DNA of 64,000 bases from Oceanobacillus_B kapialis (lineage in GTDB: Bacteria; Bacillota; Bacilli; Bacillales; Amphibacillaceae). Of the stretch, positions 49,658 to 58,112 are shown piece after piece. The stretch lies in assembly GCF_042685265.1 (NCBI RefSeq), contig NZ_JBHUMX010000035.1; one strand, 5' to 3'. Made by a program: the position numbers and the translations under genes. Each line of letters opens with the position of its first letter. Position 1 is the stretch's first letter. The notes under the pieces were generated by a model. The model did not search any database, was not told the DNA's origin, and worked only from the letters and a program-made list of their open reading frames with translations.

Positions 49658-50680
49658 ATGGAAACGAAACGATGGTTTGCAATAGATAAACTACAGGATA
49701 AACAGGAAGCAATTCAGGCTGCTGCTGCGTTATTAAAGGCTGGAGAAGCGGTAGCGTTTCCCACTGAAACCGTCTATGGGTTAGGTGCAGATGCAACAAA
49801 TGAATTGGCTGTAAATAAAATATTTGAAGCAAAGGGGCGTCCACAGGACAATCCACTCATTGTGCACGTCGCAACAGCACAACAGCTTAAGGAACTTGTG
49901 TCAGAGATTCCACCATATGTGGATAAGCTGTTAGAAGCGTTCACACCTGGGCCTTTGACATTTGTACTGCCTAGTAATGGGCGATGTGCCGATAATGTTA
50001 CCGCAGGTCTTGATTCTGTGGGGGTAAGGATTCCTGACCATCCAGCTGCTTTATCGCTATTAAAGCAAGCTGCTGTGCCAGTTGCAGCACCGAGCGCAAA
50101 TTTATCTGGTAAACCAAGCCCGACCTCAGCAGATCATGTATGGGCAGATTTGCAAGGAAGGATTGCTGGAGTCCTTGACGGAGGTGCAACAGGTGTTGGT
50201 GTGGAGTCAACTGTGCTGGATTGTACCCAGCCTATCCCCATTATCCTTAGGCCTGGTGGAATTGCGATAGAACAATTGGAACAAGTCGTGGGAACGGTGA
50301 TGGTGGACCCTGGTTTGGCAAATGAACATGAGCGTCCAAGATCTCCCGGCATGAAGTACAGACATTACTCTCCTGATGCTCCGTTATGGCTGGTAAAGGG
50401 CTCGGCAGATAAACTTCAACAAGTGGTTTATAAAGAAAGTCAAAAAGGGCAGCGCGTTGGGGTAATGGCAGCAAGTGGAACTATCGCGAGGATCGAGGCA
50501 GATTTAAAGAAAGATTTGGGTGCTAGCCTCGAATCTGTAGCTACGGCGCTTTACGATGCTTTAAGGATGTTTAATTCCCAACATGTGGATCTTATTATCT
50601 GTGAAGCATTTTCTGAAGAAGGAATCGGCCAGGCGGTTATGAACCGATTAAAAAAAGCGGCTAGCCATTATATTGAGTAG
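49658..50680 (+). CDS. tsaC: L-threonylcarbamoyladenylate synthase (TsaC/Sua5)
   Basis: A 340-residue long-form Sua5 (YwlC) that makes threonylcarbamoyl-AMP for tRNA t6A37 modification. The YrdC domain (residues about 15-200) holds AVAFPTETVYGLGADATNE, KGRPQDNPLIVH and SANLSGKPSPTSADHV; the C-terminal Sua5 domain contains SPGMKYRHYSPDAPLWLV. GAGGGACATGA precedes ATG. Partner tsaB/D/E genes are not nearby. It is followed by mntP. Confidence 0.94.
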   Translation: METKRWFAIDKLQDKQEAIQAAAALLKAGEAVAFPTETVYGLGADATNELAVNKIFEAKGRPQDNPLIVHVATAQQLKELVSEIPPYVDKLLEAFTPGPLTFVLPSNGRCADNVTAGLDSVGVRIPDHPAALSLLKQAAVPVAAPSANLSGKPSPTSADHVWADLQGRIAGVLDGGATGVGVESTVLDCTQPIPIILRPGGIAIEQLEQVVGTVMVDPGLANEHERPRSPGMKYRHYSPDAPLWLVKGSADKLQQVVYKESQKGQRVGVMAASGTIARIEADLKKDLGASLESVATALYDALRMFNSQHVDLIICEAFSEEGIGQAVMNRLKKAASHYIE

Positions 50681-50697
50681 TAATTAAAGGGTTGTCC

Positions 50698-50749
50698 TCA
50701 TAATCCTTCTTGGGCATGCATATAGTTTAAAAGCATGCTCAAGGAGGAT
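50698..50749 (+). promoter_or_regulatory. mntP hairpin over the ribosome-binding site with an internal sigma-E promoter match
   Basis: A 17-bp stem (50703-50719 with 50733-50749, two G-U pairs, 13-base loop) buries the Shine-Dalgarno AAGGAGG (50741-50747), 6 bases before ATG. Inside it lie TCATAAT (50698-50704) and CATATAGT (50719-50726) at 14-base spacing, which fit the sigma-E consensus kmATATT-n14-CATACAHT. A start near 50733 would make an RNA without the left arm, exposing the site. Confidence 0.7.
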
Positions 50750-50753
50750 CGTA

Positions 50754-51305
50754 ATGTCAGGATATCTTGGTGAATTTATATCAATTTTATTTCTAGCTTT
50801 GGCGCTTGGTATGGATGCATTTTCTGTAGGCCTGGGCCTTGGAATGCAGCGGCTACGTCTAAAACGCATTGCCCTAATTGGGATTGTTGTTGGTATTTTT
50901 CACATATTAATGCCATTTATAGGAATTCTAATCGGGAAGTTTATATCAGAAGGTATTGGGCAAATAACCATTTTGCTAGGTGGGCTATTGTTAGTGGGGA
51001 TTGGGGCGCAAATGCTCTTCTCTGCGTTTAATCATGAAGTGAAAAAGGTGATACAGCCTATTGGCACAGGGCTGCTCCTCCTTTCTTTTAGTATTAGCAT
51101 TGATAGCTTTTCTGTAGGATTAGGACTCGGAATGTCAGGTGTAAAAACGGCCCTTGTGTTATTTATGTTTGGGGCAGCGAGTATGGTGCTCTCATGGATT
51201 GGTATGCTGCTTGGGAAGAAGGTCCGTGGGTTACTAGGGGCGTATAGTGAAATCCTCGGTGGCAGCATTCTCATAGCATTTGGGTTAAAAATAATATTTG
51301 GCTAA
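50754..51305 (+). CDS. mntP: Manganese efflux pump MntP family protein (YwlD)
   Basis: A 183-residue membrane protein of six helices made of two repeats, the DUF204/MntP family; Mn2+ export is the known function of E. coli MntP, while YtaF of the same family is a sporulation membrane protein. The conserved acidic motifs occur twice: GMDAFSVGLGLGMQ and SIDSFSVGLGLGMS. The Shine-Dalgarno AAGGAGG is strong but lies in a 17-bp hairpin, and no yybP-ykoY manganese riboswitch is seen. The gene ends in a terminator and repeat A copy 2. Confidence 0.9.
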   Translation: MSGYLGEFISILFLALALGMDAFSVGLGLGMQRLRLKRIALIGIVVGIFHILMPFIGILIGKFISEGIGQITILLGGLLLVGIGAQMLFSAFNHEVKKVIQPIGTGLLLLSFSISIDSFSVGLGLGMSGVKTALVLFMFGAASMVLSWIGMLLGKKVRGLLGAYSEILGGSILIAFGLKIIFG

Positions 51306-51312
51306 AAGCGAA

Positions 51313-51341
51313 GAGCTTAGACGTTGTCTAGGCTTTTTTTT
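51313..51341 (+). terminator. Terminator of mntP
   Basis: AGCTTAGAC-GTT-GTCTAGGCT followed by Ts. Confidence 0.85.
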
Positions 51342-51367
51342 ATGAAATAAGTAAGTATAATAATTTG

Positions 51368-51547
51368 CTGTATAATGTTCTTAGACAGAAACAGCCACAT
51401 CCAGCTCCAGCGCCCAGAGACTAGCGAGACTTCCCTCACCTCCGTACGATAAGTCAACATCAGCTCCCTACGGTCGCTGTGTTTCCTTTATCTCCTGCGG
51501 CTCAGTCCAGTCCGTACGTCTCTAAACGGGCGCTTGCGCTTTTGTTC
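51368..51547 (+). repeat. 180-bp dispersed repeat A, copy 2
   Basis: Identical length to copy 1 at 11232, starting CTGTATAATGTTCTTAGACA and ending GGGCGCTTGCGCTTTTGTTC, with only about a dozen differences over 180 bases. Both copies lie on the plus strand in intergenic space. The gap to ywlE contains no gene. Confidence 0.85.
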
Positions 51548-51621
51548 TTCTTAGTGAAACTGACATGCACTCTTCATTTGTGCTATATTTAAGAGAGAGA
51601 TTTTTTAGCGGAGGTTCATTT

Positions 51622-52224
51622 ATGAAGATATTATTTGTCTGTACGGGGAATACATGCCGAAGTCCAATGGCTGAGGCCCTTGTGAAGCAAAATATACCGG
51701 AAGCAGAAGTACAATCGGCTGGAATTTATGCAGGTACTGGAGATCGGGCGAATGTAAATACGGTAGAAGTATTAAAAAAGCGCGGGATAGATCTTCAACA
51801 TAACACGCAGCCTGTAACAGAGAGCCTGCTCCATTGGGCGGATGTGGTGCTGACAATGACGACCCAGCATAAGCAATCACTGATTATGACCTTTCCAGGC
51901 TTTCAGGATAAGTATTTTACCTTAAAGGAATATGTCTCCGAGTCAGATAAAAAAGTATGGAATGAGCTGAAAAAAGCGTATGCAGACTATGAAGAAAAAC
52001 GGTCTTTGTTCATCCAGCAAAATCAGCATAAATTAGATAACCTGCGCCTTGATAAAGAGTTAAGGAAGTTTTTAAAAGATGACCTTCAGCAAATAAGGAG
52101 TTTGGAGGCAATGCTAATTAATTATGATATTTCCGATCCATTTGGTGGTAGTGTCGAGGTTTATCAAAAAACGTTAGATGAGATGGAAGGATATGTTCAA
52201 CTTCTTAAGAACAAGGTTAAGTAA
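51622..52224 (+). CDS. ywlE: YwlE-like protein-arginine phosphatase with a large insertion
   Basis: A 200-residue low-molecular-weight phosphatase. C7-x5-R13 P-loop CTGNTCRSP with T11, the Thr that gives arginine-phosphate specificity in YwlE, and D172 of the DPFGG loop are intact. In B. subtilis 8 residues separate LKEYV and DPFGG; here there are 66. The extra 58 residues (106-171) are lysine/glutamate/leucine-rich and likely form a coiled-coil hairpin over the active site. AGCGGAGG precedes ATG 51622. It opens ywlE-rpiB-ywlG-glyA, as in B. subtilis. Confidence 0.85.
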   Translation: MKILFVCTGNTCRSPMAEALVKQNIPEAEVQSAGIYAGTGDRANVNTVEVLKKRGIDLQHNTQPVTESLLHWADVVLTMTTQHKQSLIMTFPGFQDKYFTLKEYVSESDKKVWNELKKAYADYEEKRSLFIQQNQHKLDNLRLDKELRKFLKDDLQQIRSLEAMLINYDISDPFGGSVEVYQKTLDEMEGYVQLLKNKVK

Positions 52225-52271
52225 GGCAGAAGATTTTATGTAAAATGAAACATAAAGGGGAGAGATTCACA

Positions 52272-52718
52272 ATGAAGGTAATCATCACTGCAGATCATGC
52301 TGGCATGACAGTTCGTAATGTAGTAAAAAGCTTATTAGAGGAAAAAGGCATTGAGTATGAGGATACTGGCTGTAGCTGTGAGTCCTCCGTTGATTACCCT
52401 GATTATGCTTTACCTGCAGCAGAGCGAGTGGCTAACGGGGAATTTGATCGAGGAATTTTCATTTGTGGAACAGGGATTGGGATGTCGATTGCAGCGAATA
52501 AGGTGAAAGGAATTCGTTGTGCCTTGACCCATGATATTTATTCAGCAAGATTAACGAGAGAACACAATGACTCGAATGTTTTAGCGCTTGGGGAGCGTGT
52601 AATAGGACCAGATCTGGCCCGCGAGGTAGCAAAAGTATGGCTGGAAACAGAGTTCCAAGGTGGGCGCCACGGAAATCGTATCGGAAAAATTGATACCTAT
52701 GAAGGTAACGAAGCATAA
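52272..52718 (+). CDS. rpiB: Ribose-5-phosphate isomerase B (RpiB/YwlF)
   Basis: A 148-residue RpiB/LacAB-fold isomerase interconverting ribose-5-phosphate and ribulose-5-phosphate. ITADHAGMTVRN, DYPDYALPAAERV, the catalytic Cys of FICGTGIGMSIAANK and LTREHNDSNVLALGERVIG are all in place. GGGGAGA 8 bases before ATG 52272 is preferred to the in-frame start at 52245. Works beside tal in the pentose phosphate pathway. Confidence 0.92.
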   Translation: MKVIITADHAGMTVRNVVKSLLEEKGIEYEDTGCSCESSVDYPDYALPAAERVANGEFDRGIFICGTGIGMSIAANKVKGIRCALTHDIYSARLTREHNDSNVLALGERVIGPDLAREVAKVWLETEFQGGRHGNRIGKIDTYEGNEA

Positions 52719-52754
52719 ACGTCGATAGAAACCAAGCAAATTGAGGTGGATAAC

Positions 52755-53330
52755 ATGACGGAATTCTATGAAAGCCTTAAAGCAGAGCTCTCAGAAATTG
52801 TTCAGGAATGGAGCGACGGGGATTATTTGCAACCTAACCGTCCTTTTGTAATTGGCTGCTCGACAAGTGAAATAGCAGGGGAGCGCATTGGTACATCTGG
52901 AAGTGAGGCAATTGCTGAAATTGTTTTTCAGGCGATACAAGAATTACAGCATAAAACAGGGGTCCTTCCTGTGTTTCAATGCTGTGAGCACCTTAATCGA
53001 GCGCTCGTGATGGAACGAGATGTCATGGAAAAGCTGCATCTGGAAGAAGTTTCTGTCATACCGGTACGAACCGCGGGTGGTGCGATGGCGTCTTATGCTT
53101 TTGGGCATTTTCAAAACCCTGTAGTGGTGGAGGCGATACAGGCACACGCCGGCATGGATATTGGGGAGACGATGATCGGCATGCATTTACGTCGTGTTGC
53201 TGTCCCATTAAGGTTTAAACAGCGTTTTGCTGGAAAAGCACGTGTAACCACTGCGATGACAAGGCCTAAATTGATCGGTGGGCAACGTGCGCAATATGAA
53301 CGTATACAAGCTAATACTAGCTGTAAATAA
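52755..53330 (+). CDS. ywlG: UPF0340/TIGR01440 family protein YwlG
   Basis: A 191-residue protein of the conserved UPF0340 family; the function is unknown. Marks: FVIGCSTSEIAGERIGTSGS, CCEHLNRALVMER, TAGGAMASYAFGHFQNPVVVE, and a C-terminal RPKLIGGQRAQYE. GAGGTGGA 4-5 bases before ATG 52755. It lies between rpiB and glyA, 22 bases before glyA, in the usual B. subtilis order. Confidence 0.9.
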   Translation: MTEFYESLKAELSEIVQEWSDGDYLQPNRPFVIGCSTSEIAGERIGTSGSEAIAEIVFQAIQELQHKTGVLPVFQCCEHLNRALVMERDVMEKLHLEEVSVIPVRTAGGAMASYAFGHFQNPVVVEAIQAHAGMDIGETMIGMHLRRVAVPLRFKQRFAGKARVTTAMTRPKLIGGQRAQYERIQANTSCK

Positions 53331-53352
53331 ATGTACATAGGGGGCTTTTTGT

Positions 53353-54588
53353 ATGGAACATGTAAAACAAGCAGACAAGGAAATTTTTGAGGCAATAAGG
53401 GCAGAAAAAACGCGTCAACAAGAGAAAATCGAGTTAATTGCCTCTGAGAATTTTGTATCTGAAGCAGTCATGGAAGCGATGGGTTCTGTGTTAACTAATA
53501 AATATGCAGAAGGCTATCCAGGCAGAAGATACTATGGCGGTTGTGAGCATGTTGATGTCGTAGAAAATCTTGCACGCGATCGAGCAAAACTTTTATTTGG
53601 TGCAGAACATGTCAATGTGCAACCACATTCCGGAGCACAGGCAAATATGGCTGTTTATTTTACCGTACTGGAGCCTGGTGATACGGTGCTTGGCATGAAC
53701 CTAAACCATGGGGGACACCTAACACATGGAAGTTCCGTGAATTTTAGTGGGACATTGTACAACTTTGTGGATTACGGGGTTGATAAAGAAACCGAACAGC
53801 TTGATTATGCGACAGTGCTTGAAAAAGCAATGGAAGTAAAACCGAAATTAATTGTTGCAGGAGCGAGTGCTTATTCTCGTATTATTGATTTCTCTAAATT
53901 CCGTGAGATAGCAGATGCGGTTGGTGCCTACTTGATGGTTGATATGGCACACATTGCTGGACTTGTTGCTACAGGCCTTCATCCAAACCCAGTTCCTTAT
54001 GCTGATTTTGTCACCACAACAACGCATAAGACATTACGTGGGCCTAGAGGTGGGATGATTCTATGTAAGGAAGAGTATGCAAAGAAAATAGACAAATCTG
54101 TGTTCCCTGGAATGCAAGGTGGTCCACTTATGCATATTATTGCAGCGAAGGCTGTATCGTTTAAAGAAGCATTATCTGATGAATTTAACACATACACGAA
54201 GCAAATAATTCACAATGCCCAAACACTAAGTAAAGCCTTAAATGATGAAGGGGTACGTATTGTTTCCGGTGGCACGGATAACCATCTTCTCCTATTGGAT
54301 GTTACGCCATTAGGGCTTACCGGTAAGGTTGCAGAAAAGGTATTAGATGACATTGGCATTACGACAAATAAAAATACGATTCCATTTGATACAGAAAGTC
54401 CTTTCATAACGAGTGGTGTTCGTATTGGGACAGCTGCTGTAACCTCACGTGGTTTTGGGGAAGAGGAAATGAATGAGATTGCTTCCATTATTTCACTAAC
54501 TCTAAAAAATCATGAGGATGCAGCGAAGCTAGAAGAAGCGAAGGAACGTGTCGCAAAGCTTACATCTAAGTTGCCACTCTATGCATAA
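53353..54588 (+). CDS. glyA: Serine hydroxymethyltransferase
   Basis: A 411-residue PLP enzyme interconverting serine and glycine with tetrahydrofolate, source of one-carbon units. The PLP lysine is in VTTTTHKTLRGPRGG; ELIASENFVSEAV, GYPGRRYYGGCEHVD and MVDMAHIAGLVATGLHPNP are family marks. GGGGGC precedes the ATG. No glyA riboswitch is visible. It ends in a terminator and is followed by upp. Confidence 0.96.
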   Translation: MEHVKQADKEIFEAIRAEKTRQQEKIELIASENFVSEAVMEAMGSVLTNKYAEGYPGRRYYGGCEHVDVVENLARDRAKLLFGAEHVNVQPHSGAQANMAVYFTVLEPGDTVLGMNLNHGGHLTHGSSVNFSGTLYNFVDYGVDKETEQLDYATVLEKAMEVKPKLIVAGASAYSRIIDFSKFREIADAVGAYLMVDMAHIAGLVATGLHPNPVPYADFVTTTTHKTLRGPRGGMILCKEEYAKKIDKSVFPGMQGGPLMHIIAAKAVSFKEALSDEFNTYTKQIIHNAQTLSKALNDEGVRIVSGGTDNHLLLLDVTPLGLTGKVAEKVLDDIGITTNKNTIPFDTESPFITSGVRIGTAAVTSRGFGEEEMNEIASIISLTLKNHEDAAKLEEAKERVAKLTSKLPLYA

Positions 54589-54594
54589 TATAAT

Positions 54595-54621
54595 GGGTGT
54601 CCTTTTTGGGCATCCTTTTTC
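54595..54621 (+). terminator. Terminator of glyA
   Basis: GGGTGTCC-TTTTT-GGGCATCC (two G-U pairs) followed by TTTTT. Confidence 0.8.
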
Positions 54622-54722
54622 TATGGTGGTTTTTAAGTAGGTTTTGTTTTTTAACTTGAAAGCAGGCTTTTTTTTCAGTACAATTTGAAGGATGTATTAA
54701 TTCTAAAGGAGTGATCGGCAAA

Positions 54723-55352
54723 ATGGGTAACGTATTCGTACTGGATCATCCACTAATCCAGCATAAACTAACGTACATACGAAATAAGGAGACGGGAACG
54801 AAGGAGTTTCGTGAACTGGTGGACGAAGTCGCGATGCTTATGGCTTTTGAGATTACGCGTAATTTGCCGTTACAGGATAAGACAATTGAAACACCTGTAG
54901 TGGAAACAAAAGCGAAGGTGCTTTCAGGTAAAAAAATTGGCCTTGTCCCAATATTGCGCGCCGGACTGGGAATGGTAGACGGGGTGTTAAAATTAATCCC
55001 TGCTGCTAAAGTAGGCCATGTTGGACTATATCGTGATCCTGAAACACTGCAGCCTGTTGAATATTATATTAAACTGCCTTCAGATATTAATGAACGTGAA
55101 TTAATTGTAATTGATCCCATGTTGGCAACTGGTGGGTCTGCCAATGATGCGATTCATTCCTTGAAAAAGCGTGGAGCGGAAAATATCCGTCTTATGTGTT
55201 TAATAGCAGCTCCAGAAGGTGTGGAAGTTATTAAAGAAGAGCATCCTGACGTAGATATTTACCTAGGTGCCCTAGATGAAAAGCTTGATGAAAAAGGCTA
55301 TATTGTTCCAGGTCTTGGCGATGCTGGTGACAGGTTATTTGGTACAAAATAA
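54723..55352 (+). CDS. upp: Uracil phosphoribosyltransferase
   Basis: A 209-residue salvage enzyme that makes UMP from uracil and PRPP. FEITRNLPLQ at the N-terminus, the PRPP loop VIDPMLATGGSAND and the uracil-binding ISLPGLGDAGDRLFG-type end (IVPGLGDAGDRLFGTK) are present. AAGGAGTGATCGGCAA precedes ATG 54723; GTG at 54711 overlaps the site. In B. subtilis the atp operon follows; here a protease gene intervenes. Confidence 0.95.
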   Translation: MGNVFVLDHPLIQHKLTYIRNKETGTKEFRELVDEVAMLMAFEITRNLPLQDKTIETPVVETKAKVLSGKKIGLVPILRAGLGMVDGVLKLIPAAKVGHVGLYRDPETLQPVEYYIKLPSDINERELIVIDPMLATGGSANDAIHSLKKRGAENIRLMCLIAAPEGVEVIKEEHPDVDIYLGALDEKLDEKGYIVPGLGDAGDRLFGTK

Positions 55353-55383
55353 AGGACAAGCTTTATAGAAGACAAGTATAAAT

Positions 55384-55418
55384 TGCTTCTAGGAAAGCTA
55401 AAGGTTTTCCTAGAAGCA
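55384..55418. other. Inverted repeat hairpin after upp
   Basis: TGCTTCTAGGAAA pairs with TTTCCTAGAAGCA over 13 bases; no T-run follows. Confidence 0.6.
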
Positions 55419-55451
55419 TTAAATTTTATCCCTAATATCTTTACGGTGATA

Positions 55452-55499
55452 GCCGGGCAAATTCGAATTCCAAAATGAGTTCGAAATGCCCGGTTTTTT
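55452..55499 (+). terminator. Terminator of upp
   Basis: CCGGGCA pairs with TGCCCGG, with an inner TTCGAA self-complementary pair, followed by TTTTTT. Confidence 0.82.
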
Positions 55500-55555
55500 G
55501 TTCTGTATAAATGTCATCCTTTTCTCAAAAACTAATAGGAAAAGGAGTGGTTGGA

Positions 55556-57724
55556 ATGCGGTATGTTTTCGGGGTAGTTTGTTTAATACATCTGATGTTT
55601 ATTTATCCACAGTCGCTACATGCGCAAGATGATACGAAACAGTCGCTCATTATTGAGGTCACTGGTGACCCGGAAATACATAAAAAATATATTGAAACAC
55701 ATCATCCATTTGTAGATGTGGTTGCTTCCTATGAAACGCTCTTTAAGGGACTGGCGCTCCAAGGTCCCCCAGAGAAGCTCGCTAAAATGGATGCCCTCCC
55801 TTTTATCAAATCCGTCCATGCCGTGCAACAATACAGTGTGGCAGATGCTCCCATAACACAAAAGGATGCTATACCAAAAGATGCTGTATTTGCGGAAGCT
55901 TTTAATAATACGAGCTATACGGGAAAAGGGGTAAAGGTAGGTGTTGTCGATACGGGTGTGGATTATACCCACCCTGATTTAAAGGGCAACTATGTAAAGG
56001 GCTATGATGTGGTAGACCTTGATGAGGACCCAATGGAGACACAACCAAGCCAAGGTCTTCCAACCATGCATGGTACGCATGTTGCTGGGATTATTGCAGC
56101 AGATGGAGAAGTAAAAGGCGTTGCTCCAGATGCAGAAATCTATGGTTATCGAGCGCTGGGCCCTGGGGGGAGTGGGACATCCATTCAGGTCATTGCTGCA
56201 ATGGAACAGGCCGTAAAAGATGGTGTTGATGTCATGAACCTTTCCTTAGGTAATAATGTGAATGGACCAGATTATCCAACAAGTATTGCAGTAAATCGTG
56301 CAGCGGAATTAGGCGTAGCCGTTGTGATAGCGAACGGAAATAATGGCCCAGCAGAATGGACAGTAGGTTCTCCTGCAACTGCTTCAAAAGCTATTTCAGT
56401 TGGTGCTACAAGCCCCGCTAAGCTTGACCCTTATCTTTATGCTAAGTGGGACGATAAAGAAATTCAAATTAATACCATGGTTGGTTCGGTGCCGTGGGAA
56501 TTGGATACCTATTATAAAATCGCTGTGGAAGGGCAAGACTTTTCAAGAAAAATTGCGGTATTACATCGGGGAAAGGTTCCATTTTACGATATGGCGAAAC
56601 AAGCAGAGAAAGAAGGAGCCGTAGCTGCTATTATCGTTAATAATGAAGATGCTCCGTTTCAAGGCTCTGTTGCTAATGCAGAAGAACCTGTAACCATTCC
56701 TGTTGCTTCCATTTCTAAACAAGATGGAAAGTGGTTGGAAGCAAAAGCAAAATCGCAAACCCTCCAACTAGATACAGCATATAAAAAGCTTCCTATGTCG
56801 GTTGCAGATTTTAGCTCTCGGGGACCTGTTACAATCAATTGGGACATTAAGCCGGATGTCCTTGCCCCGGGAACCAATATTGTAAGCACGGTACCTGGTG
56901 GCTATCAAGCCTTACAAGGAACGAGTATGGCAGCACCACATGTGGCAGGTGCAATTGCTCTAATCAAAGAAGCAAAACCTGATTGGACGAATGACCAGAT
57001 CATTGGCGCCTTGAAAACCACGGCATGGAAAATGCAACAAGGAGATAAAGAAGCAGCTCCTATTATGCAAGGCTCAGGGGTAATGGACACGGACGAGGCA
57101 ATCCACGCTACGACTATTATTGATGATCCCGCATTATCCTATGGTAAATTTACGAACTACAGAGAAGAAAAAACAAAGCAACTCCGCATTACGAATCGCG
57201 CGGCTGAACCAAAGGATTATACTTTTGTTATTCCAAAAAAGGAAAGTGGATTACAATGGACCCTCCCTCAAACATTTAGGCTGGATCCAGGCGAAGAAAG
57301 ATCAATCCCTGTAAGCTTGGCTGTAACATCGGAACAATTGCAAGAAGGAGTCCACCAAGGATGGCTAACGTTAGAAGAGGGGGGAACTAGCTACAAGCTT
57401 CCTTACTTATTTTTAAATAGAAAAGCAAATGACCCAAAAGCGATGGGATTTGAATTTTCACTAGAGGCATTTTCCGATAAGGATTACTCGTATCATCTCT
57501 ATTTGGCGGAATCCGCTGTCAGTGCAAAAGTTGATTTATATGACCCAGACAGCCTGTTATTTGAACGGACGCTTCTAACATTAGATGAAGCAGTCACTGG
57601 TGACAATAAAGGAACCTTAAGCAAAAGAGAAGTAGGGGATGCTGGTCACTATATGGCACTTATCACGGTCAAACTGGAGGATGGCACCTATGAATCCTAT
57701 CAGACAGAATTGATGATAAAGTAA
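55556..57724 (+). CDS. Secreted S8 subtilisin-like serine protease (Vpr-type)
   Basis: A 722-residue secreted subtilase. Signal peptide (residues 1-24, ending LHAQ), an I9 inhibitor-type propeptide (about 28-95), then the catalytic domain with D132 (VVDTGVDYTHPDL), H172 (HGTHVAG), oxyanion Asn in ANGNNG and S457 (GTSMAAPHVAG). A PA domain (about 315-400) is inserted between His and Ser, as in Vpr. The last 170 residues resemble a beta-sandwich. Start at 55556 follows AAAGGAGTGG; ATG 55511 adds 15 non-signal residues. The gene breaks the usual upp-atpI linkage. No wall anchor is seen. Confidence 0.9.
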   Translation: MRYVFGVVCLIHLMFIYPQSLHAQDDTKQSLIIEVTGDPEIHKKYIETHHPFVDVVASYETLFKGLALQGPPEKLAKMDALPFIKSVHAVQQYSVADAPITQKDAIPKDAVFAEAFNNTSYTGKGVKVGVVDTGVDYTHPDLKGNYVKGYDVVDLDEDPMETQPSQGLPTMHGTHVAGIIAADGEVKGVAPDAEIYGYRALGPGGSGTSIQVIAAMEQAVKDGVDVMNLSLGNNVNGPDYPTSIAVNRAAELGVAVVIANGNNGPAEWTVGSPATASKAISVGATSPAKLDPYLYAKWDDKEIQINTMVGSVPWELDTYYKIAVEGQDFSRKIAVLHRGKVPFYDMAKQAEKEGAVAAIIVNNEDAPFQGSVANAEEPVTIPVASISKQDGKWLEAKAKSQTLQLDTAYKKLPMSVADFSSRGPVTINWDIKPDVLAPGTNIVSTVPGGYQALQGTSMAAPHVAGAIALIKEAKPDWTNDQIIGALKTTAWKMQQGDKEAAPIMQGSGVMDTDEAIHATTIIDDPALSYGKFTNYREEKTKQLRITNRAAEPKDYTFVIPKKESGLQWTLPQTFRLDPGEERSIPVSLAVTSEQLQEGVHQGWLTLEEGGTSYKLPYLFLNRKANDPKAMGFEFSLEAFSDKDYSYHLYLAESAVSAKVDLYDPDSLLFERTLLTLDEAVTGDNKGTLSKREVGDAGHYMALITVKLEDGTYESYQTELMIK

Positions 57725-57783
57725 AACTCGCCAGGTCGTTCACAAAAATGTCACGAATTAGCAGCTGAAAATAATATATAATA

Positions 57784-57821
57784 GGAAGGAAGGCATTCAG
57801 GATAAAGAAGTGCCCCCTTCC
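57784..57821 (+). terminator. Hairpin after the protease gene
   Basis: GGAAGG..GGCATT pairs with AAGTGCC..CCTTCC; no T-run. The 57725-58363 gap (639 bases) also contains ATTACC/GGTAAT dyads near 57863 and the atp promoter, but no gene I can support. Confidence 0.5.
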
Positions 57822-58083
57822 TGAAACTTCCACAGCATGCATATCCAAACGAAACAAGGGAACATTACCATACGAACTGGTAATTCAGCCCATACGGGAA
57901 CCTTTTGTCGCATGTAAGGTTTTCGAGTAGGTGCTTGAATAGATTGTCCACATTCATGGCATCAGGAGAATTTTTCTCTGTGTTTATTCCTTAAATAAGT
58001 TCCTCTGGAATAGACATAAATCTATCAAAAAATGGTACTAATTTGGAAAAAATCGTTAAATCAAAAAACATTCTAATAACTAA

Positions 58084-58112
58084 TTGACAATAGATAGGGG
58101 CTATTGTACACT
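58084..58112 (+). promoter_or_regulatory. atp operon promoter with an inverted repeat
   Basis: TTGACA, 17-base spacer, TACACT, giving a start near 58119 and a 245-base leader to atpI. ACAATAG (58087-58094) and CTATTGT (58101-58107) form a perfect 7-bp inverted repeat with a 7-base spacer, spanning from the end of the -35 to the start of the -10. Confidence 0.75.

Noticed and set aside
50681..50753. yybP-ykoY manganese riboswitch before mntP
   Set aside because: The leader is only 73 bases and lacks the riboswitch's conserved loops; the single hairpin described explains the sequence.
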